From the NCBI GenBank assembly GCA_021464525.1, contig JADRCO010000985.1, forward strand, positions 1 to 23,859: a stretch of 23,859 nt of DNA, read 5' to 3'. The translations under genes and the position numbers were made by a program. The notes under the pieces are model-generated. The model ran no database searches. It had not been told where the DNA came from and saw only the letters and a list, made by a program, of their open reading frames with translations. The stretch comes from Rhizophagus sp. LPA8_4_AMF. Lineage: Eukaryota > Glomeromycota > Glomeromycetes > Glomerales > Glomeraceae. Position 1 is the stretch's first letter. The number at the start of each line of letters is the position of its first letter. Positions 19,387 through 23,859 of the stretch are shown in pieces.

Positions 19387-20574
19387 ATGGCTCACGAAAA
19401 ACAAATTAAAAAAACAGAACTAGTGCAAGTAGCAGAAAACAGAGATAGCATACCAGCCAGTTTAAATCTGAAATTTATTATTAGTAAAGATACTTATTTT
19501 GCATTATCACCCAACCAATTTGAAAGATTAAAATCAATCTCAGAAGTGATTTTTAAGTTAACTAATGAAACTTTGCTAGACACTATTCAGAAAGAAAATT
19601 TTACTGATTCTTATTCTTGGATAGAGTCAAGATACGGAATTGTCAAAAACCTTTGGAAAAATGGCAAAGTTGGAGTAAATATAATGCGAATTGATTTTGC
19701 TTGGGACCAAGAAGGAAATCCAAAAATATTAGAGTTAAGTGCAGCTACCCATGGAGGTTGGTTAATTAGTCCCTTAGTGGAAGAAAAATCATTAATTACT
19801 AAAACCGGCTTAGCTCCTAAGCCAACATTTTATTTAGAATATCACAGACAAAAATTAGGTTCAAAAATAGCTTTTATTGTAACAAGAGTTGACTACAATG
19901 AAGAAATAGATTTAATAGTGCAACAACTTGCTTTGGTGAATGTAGAAGGAAAAATTTTCCATCTTTCGGAAAATACTGTTCAGGACCTCATTAATTTTGC
20001 CCCCACCGGACTATTTTGGAAATGTAATTCGGTGTTGGTTGAACAAGCCGAATTTGTAGTTCAAGTAGCCGAATTAGGTTTACCTCAACTACCTTCTTTT
20101 GAAGCCCTATTTATTGCCGGAGACAAATCATTTTTAACCCTTTTGCGGAAGAGAGATAAAACGGATGTCATTCCTAAAACTTATGTTCTATCTAAAAATA
20201 ATTTGACCGAAAACCTTAATTTTTTAAGCAAAGATAAATCGGTGTTAAAACCGAGCGATTTATCTCGGGGTGACGGAATTGAATTTGGCAAAAATTTTGA
20301 CAAAAAGACTTGGGAGGAGAAAATAAAAGAAGCCATGAACTCTAATGAAGAATGGATAATCCAAGAATTATGTTATTTGCAAAAAAATGGGGATGGGAGA
20401 TATGAAGATATTATGGTTTTTCTAGTAGATGGTATTGTGCAAGGAGTTAGTTCTCGAATCTCGAAGAATGAGGTAGTAAATGTATCTAAGGGCGGAATGA
20501 TCCAGATAGTTACTATACAAGAAGAAAAAAATGAATTACAGAGTAGAATAGAAGTTTTCTCAAAAAAGCCATAA
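19387..20574 (+). CDS. bacterial-type ATP-grasp ligase-like protein, candidate horizontal transfer
   Basis: This intact, intronless 395-codon frame starts at ATG 19387 after an AT-rich leader. It resembles glutathionylspermidine-synthase-like, circularly permuted ATP-grasp proteins, which join a carboxylate to an amine at the cost of ATP. Visible marks are RIDF at 101-104 with ILELSAATHGG at 114-124 (family form RxDf...kilExN), the ATP-binding lysine loop VLKPSDLSRGDGIEFG at 286-301, IIQE at 324-327 (adenine-contact edge), and FLVDG 345-349 followed by SSRIS 355-359 and VVNVSKGG 363-370 (the Arg and Asn-x-x-x-GG metal/phosphate region). It has no signal peptide or membrane segment, so it is probably cytosolic. 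Two sampled lines are 33% and 38% GC against 28% in a sampled line of F-box paralog 1. All seven Trp codons are TGG, which argues against direct descent from a mollicute endosymbiont that reads TGA as Trp. The family is moderately sure, the exact substrate unknown. Confidence 0.75.
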   Translation: MAHEKQIKKTELVQVAENRDSIPASLNLKFIISKDTYFALSPNQFERLKSISEVIFKLTNETLLDTIQKENFTDSYSWIESRYGIVKNLWKNGKVGVNIMRIDFAWDQEGNPKILELSAATHGGWLISPLVEEKSLITKTGLAPKPTFYLEYHRQKLGSKIAFIVTRVDYNEEIDLIVQQLALVNVEGKIFHLSENTVQDLINFAPTGLFWKCNSVLVEQAEFVVQVAELGLPQLPSFEALFIAGDKSFLTLLRKRDKTDVIPKTYVLSKNNLTENLNFLSKDKSVLKPSDLSRGDGIEFGKNFDKKTWEEKIKEAMNSNEEWIIQELCYLQKNGDGRYEDIMVFLVDGIVQGVSSRISKNEVVNVSKGGMIQIVTIQEEKNELQSRIEVFSKKP

Positions 20575-21340
20575 ATTTTATTTTCAAATTTTATTTTTAG
20601 TGGTAACTAGGGAAACGGAAAGCAAATTAAACAAAAGACAAAAAAAAAAATGTTTATTTCTTTATTAATATTAAAACGTCATTTTAAATCTCAGTAAATT
20701 GAATTTCAAATGATTCTAAATACAGTAAATTTGTATATTTTTACGGGCAGATAAGATAATGGTGTAGTTAGCCGAAAAAAATCCATGTTGATCTTGAATA
20801 TTTTATTGGTTCAACATCTACTATTTTCGGCTGAATATTTTCGACTTTTTTTAAATAGTGTAGTTAGCCGAAAATATCAAATTGTAACACAATAATTTAA
20901 ACGGCAACAGGTAATGTAAATCCTGACTAAATTACAATATCTATTGTAATACAATAATACTTATGTGATACAGAATTAGTACACCTGTATAATTAATTTT
21001 GATAATCACGTGGTAGCACGATGATTCTAAAGTAATACAAGAAAAGATCGCTGATAAAAAATTGCAAAACGTGCCAAACCGGTTGATTTATAGACTCCTT
21101 GCGGTCTTGCAGTAAAAAAAAATATTTTATTTTTATTTTGCTAATATACCTTAAAATATATACGAAGTCAAAGAAAGGCTGCCAATTTTCTGGTAAGGCT
21201 GCCGATTTTTTAGTTTGTCTTAAGTAACAACCTTAAATCTTTGTATATACATTAAAAAATGTGTATTATATAATTTTAGTCTATGATATATTTATTGAAA
21301 AAAAAAGATATTAATAAAACGGTTAAACTTTTTTAGAATA
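20575..21340. other. intergenic region after the ATP-grasp gene
   Basis: No gene. The first 100 bases presumably hold the 3' UTR. It contains the hairpin at 20768-20834 with a further direct copy of its end, and a two-copy repeat (AAGGCTGCCAATTTTCT at 21175-21191 and AAGGCTGCCGATTTTTT from 21195). No hydrolase sequence was found here, so the missing 5' half of the fragment at 19039-19351 does not lie directly on the far side of the ATP-grasp gene. Confidence 0.45.
20768..20834. repeat. hairpin with AGCCGAAAA ends and a third copy nearby
   Basis: The 24-base arms at 20768-20791 and 20811-20834 match at 19 positions (AGCCGAAAA and ATGTTGA are exact) around a 19-base AT loop. The left outer sequence GTGTAGTTAGCCGAAAA is repeated directly at about 20858-20874. 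This is a small composite inverted/direct repeat, possibly a transposon footprint. Confidence 0.6.
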
Positions 21341-21341
21341 A

Positions 21342-22130
21342 TGTCGACTCAATTTTAGTTTGAAGAACTAAAAAAGACCAATGAAAAATATGTTAATTTT
21401 CAACGTGCAGATAAAACATGGCTTGTACGAGACGATACAAAATTACTTAAAATATTACCTTGCCACCATGTTCTATCTAAAAATGATGATCATGCATATC
21501 AACTTTGTACTATTACATCAATGAAGGCCCGATCCTGGACAAACAAAATGTTGGGTTCCTCTTATTCCTGGCTATAGTATTATGTCAAAAGTTGGGTCGC
21601 ATTTTATGCGACTTTTTATTAGTGAAAGTAATAATATTTTACAATTTGAATGGATTGATTATGGCAATGATAGCACATTCATGGGAATTCCGATTGCTAG
21701 GGTAGAGATAGCAAATTTTTTCAATCCTTACGCCAATAGAAAATCAAAGAGACATTAAAGGAAAAATATCCATACCTAGTATTCTTGGATTGCATATTTA
21801 TGAAAATGCAGTGTATCTTCGTAGCGTTATTTCCCATTTACATGGCGAAGTATTTTTATCATCAAAAGAAGCTTATAACGCTATTATGAAAATGATTAAA
21901 TTTACAAAATTGTTGAAAAAGCGTGCTCTTGAACTAGATTAGGAATGTGAAGAGGAAGGTTCACCTAACAAAAAAGTCAATAGTGGCGTGATCTTTTCAA
22001 CTTCGGGATACAAGCTTACACCTCGACAAAGTCAAGCCCTGGTATTTAAATTTCACACTGTTCAAAACAAGTTTTATCAGGCTAATAAACGTCTAAAACG
22101 AGCACAATATCATCTTGCAATTCTTTAATT
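21342..22130 (+). pseudogene. broken coding region, family not recognised
   Basis: Plus-strand DNA here is clearly protein-derived but spread over more than one frame. Legible stretches include FEELKKTNEKYVNFQRAD near the start, EWIDYGNDSTFMGIPIARVE in the middle, KISIPSILGLHIYENAVYLR further on, and a basic helix (FYQANKRLKRAQYHLAI) at the end, which resembles coiled-coil tails of some transposase-associated proteins. It is broken in several places and looks moderately old. It may be a host gene or a transposon gene; I cannot name it. It ends inside the remnant of the third F-box gene. Confidence 0.5.
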
Positions 22131-22165
22131 ATCAAACAAAGATCATCTCTATTTAATTCGGACAT
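22107..22165 (-). pseudogene. N-terminal remnant of a third F-box gene
   Basis: From the ATG at 22165 the minus strand reads MSELNRDDLCLIIKELQDD, matching MSKLNRDILCLIFEELRDD of paralog 1 at 14 of 19 positions. The match then stops near 22109 and the frame ends a few codons later in foreign sequence. The F-box helix 1 is present, the rest is gone. The breakpoint joins the end of the broken plus-strand coding region. The leader and its GGCGTAAAATGAT element are kept, so this is a recent truncation of a once normal gene. Confidence 0.8.
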
Positions 22166-22240
22166 TTTTTTCCAAGAAAATATTTTTTCACGTTAAAGCT
22201 ATAATAAAGGGAAGTTAATTTTTTCTTTTTTGGCTGATAA

Positions 22241-22259
22241 GGCGTAAAATGATTGCTTA
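22241..22259 (-). promoter_or_regulatory. conserved upstream element of the truncated F-box gene
   Basis: GGCGTAAAATGATTGCTTA lies 76 bases upstream of the remnant's ATG and matches 17769-17787 with a single mismatch. It is kept although the gene behind it is dead, which suits a recent loss. Confidence 0.5.
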
Positions 22260-23259
22260 AATAGTAACAATTAGCCTAATTTCATGTTAATATTTTATTA
22301 TTGGTTATCAAGGTGTCATCAAGTATATTTATAATAGTTATAAGTGACGTAGTTGACGTAGTAGATCAGAAAAAAAAAATTTCGGTCGATTCATAGAAAA
22401 AACAGCAGTAAAGAGTTATTATTTAATCGCTCACGTGCTATCAAATGAGATTATTTTTTGTATTAAAAGAATTTCATATGTTTTACAAAAAAAAAAGATA
22501 TTATTTCGTACTGAACCATATTTTGCATGAGGTTATAATTATCCTATGATTAAAGATGCTCAGGCAGCTCAGCTGGTCCTTTGGTCCTATTCGGTCTTTA
22601 TAGAAAAATCCTTTACAGCTGATTACAAAAAGATTGGCCTTTTTTTTCTTAAATATGATTGGTTCAAAATGGCTCAGCCAGCAACAAATATTATGTAAAA
22701 TTTATAAAAGATATTTTTTTTTTATTCTTTCACGTTTTGGTTATTAAATAATATTCCTTTTTACAAAAAAATACACCACCAAAAATGTACATAACGCTGT
22801 ATTTCAAACTATTAAATATTCAGTAAAGTATAAATTTTGCAAAATAAAAAAGCTTTAAAAGGTTTATTATAATGATTTTCATTTTTTCTTTTTTATACAA
22901 AGTTCTACCATTATGAGAACAATTAATAAACGTTGTAAAACCAAGTTTCCTTTAAAAATAAAAGATAAAAAGAAATGTTGAAAAAGAATAATGTTTGATA
23001 ATAAGTCAATAAACAAATAACAACCAATACTACATAAAAGTTAAAGTGCCAAAACTAATAAACTTCTCAAACAAAATATTTCAAAAGGAACGTACAAACA
23101 AAAAGAAATGTTTTAAAAGAAGAAAAGTTAAAAAAATTAATACTTGATAAGTAAAAATATTCAACCCTATGAAAAAACTTACAAAAGACATTTTACAATA
23201 AAAGGTTCTTCATTAATTATGAAATTTTTGGAATCCCTAAGAATCTGCACCCAAAAAAT
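22260..23259. other. intergenic region, left part of it F-box promoter DNA
   Basis: No gene. The left end keeps similarity to the upstream region of F-box paralog 2 (GTAGTAGAT(C/T)AG followed by an A-rich run). The part from about 22860 on is A-rich and probably contains the 3' UTR of the minus-strand Sel1 gene. An AAAAAGAAATGTT motif occurs twice, near 22970 and 23100, followed each time by A-rich text ending TTGATAA. Confidence 0.4.
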
Positions 23260-23859
23260 TTATTGATGTTCTGCTTTTTGATACCAATAAAAAGCTTTTT
23301 CTGGATTCTTTTCTGTTCCTTCTCCATTTTTATAACATATTGCCAAATTATTCATTGCTTTAATATGACCTTTTTCTGCTGCTTTTTGATACCAGTGAAA
23401 GGCCTTTTCTAAATTCTTTTCTATTCCTATTCCATTATAATAACATATGGCTAAATTAAACATTGCACCAATATGATCTTTTTCCGCTGCTTTTTGATAC
23501 CAATGAAAGGCTTTCTCAAAATTCTTTTCTATTCCTTCTCCATTTTTGTAACATGTAGCTAAATTAAACATTGCATCAGTACATCCATTTTCTGCTGCTT
23601 TTTGACACCAATGAAAGGCTTTTTCTAAATTCTTTTCTGTCCCTTCTCCATTTTTGTAACATATGGCTAAATTAAGCATTGCATCTGTACAACCATTTTC
23701 TGTTGCTTTTTGATACCAATGAAATGCTTTCTCAAAATTCTTTTCTGTTCCTTCTCCAATATAATAGCTATCAGCTAAATTGAACATTGCATCAATGTGA
23801 TCTTTTTCTGCTGCTTTTTGATACCAATGAAAGGCTTTTTCTAAATTCTTTTCTGTTCC
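23260..23859 (-). CDS. Sel1-repeat protein, 3' part (start outside the window)
   Basis: The frame stays open to the window edge, so the 5' end is missing. The first ATG inside, at 23787, is just an in-repeat Met (AMFNLA) and not a start. The 199 visible codons hold half a repeat, four complete 36-residue Sel1-like repeats and a last shortened one ending KAEHQ. The unit is AMFNLAxCYxNGEGTEKN followed by xEKAFHWYQKAAExGxxx, the helix-turn-helix solenoid of the Sel1/TPR-like superfamily, with the usual YxxGxG and A..WYxKAA residues. Such proteins are adaptors for protein complexes. In Rhizophagus many carry a kinase-like domain in front of the repeats, but whether this one does cannot be seen. 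It lies in the cytosol by default. The repeats are strikingly alike at the DNA level (108-base period). Confidence 0.93.
   Translation of the reverse strand, partial: GTEKNLEKAFHWYQKAAEKDHIDAMFNLADSYYIGEGTEKNFEKAFHWYQKATENGCTDAMLNLAICYKNGEGTEKNLEKAFHWCQKAAENGCTDAMFNLATCYKNGEGIEKNFEKAFHWYQKAAEKDHIGAMFNLAICYYNGIGIEKNLEKAFHWYQKAAEKGHIKAMNNLAICYKNGEGTEKNPEKAFYWYQKAEHQ

Noticed and set aside
21505-21705. 66-codon plus-strand open frame
   Set aside because: Overlaps the broken coding region in a different frame; its hydrophobic look comes from out-of-frame reading.
23260-23787. Sel1 gene starting at the ATG at 23787
   Set aside because: The same frame continues open with Sel1 repeat sequence to the window edge, so this Met is internal.
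1-23859. tRNA, rRNA, CRISPR arrays or bacterial operon signals
   Set aside because: No cloverleaf-type sequence with a GGTTCRAAYCC arm, no regularly spaced identical repeats of CRISPR form and no gene clusters with ribosome binding sites were seen; the setting is eukaryotic.

Overview
The window looks like nuclear DNA of an arbuscular mycorrhizal fungus of the Rhizophagus (Glomeromycota) type. The base composition is very AT-rich. Genes are sparse in a sea of decayed repeats. There are two intronless F-box genes starting MSKLNRD, a form that I recall as abundant in Rhizophagus, and a Sel1-repeat gene, another family that is greatly expanded there. Splice signals of fungal type (GTATGT, TACTAAC) are also visible. 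The organism call is inference from these features; no database was searched.

Layout. Positions 1-1.2 kb are non-coding with a cluster of TTTCCCGAC-type repeats. From about 1.2 to 11.9 kb I see no intact gene: this is AT-rich DNA with old, broken Ty3/gypsy-like fragments (an RNase H end near 5.8 kb, a reverse transcriptase piece near 6.4-6.5 kb, a gag-like patch near 10.1 kb) and a minus-strand coiled-coil remnant near 9.8 kb. A small non-autonomous Tc1/mariner-like element lies at 11.94-12.22 kb. Two paralogous F-box genes lie on the minus strand at 13.3-14.7 and 16.3-17.7 kb, separated by a second small inverted-repeat element with TTTCCCGA motifs. From 17.7 to 19.4 kb come poly(T) tracts, short repeats, an orphan exon-like piece, a strong hairpin and the two-exon 3' end of a broken alpha/beta-hydrolase gene on the minus strand. 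At 19.39-20.57 kb, on the plus strand, is an intact intronless 395-codon gene for a bacterial-type ATP-grasp enzyme, the most unusual gene here. From 20.6 to 22.2 kb there are hairpins, a broken unidentified coding region and the beheaded start of a third F-box gene. The right edge holds the 3' part of a Sel1-repeat gene that runs out of the window.

How the parts relate. The three F-box starts share a GGCG(T/C)AAAA sequence in their leaders, and two share more of the upstream region, so they look like segmental duplicates with a common promoter. F-box proteins (substrate receptors of SCF ubiquitin ligases) and Sel1 proteins (solenoid adaptors) are both expanded signalling or turnover families. 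The ATP-grasp gene abuts the amputated hydrolase gene head-to-head, which fits an insertion or rearrangement that brought in a horizontally acquired gene. I see no operon and no multi-gene system.
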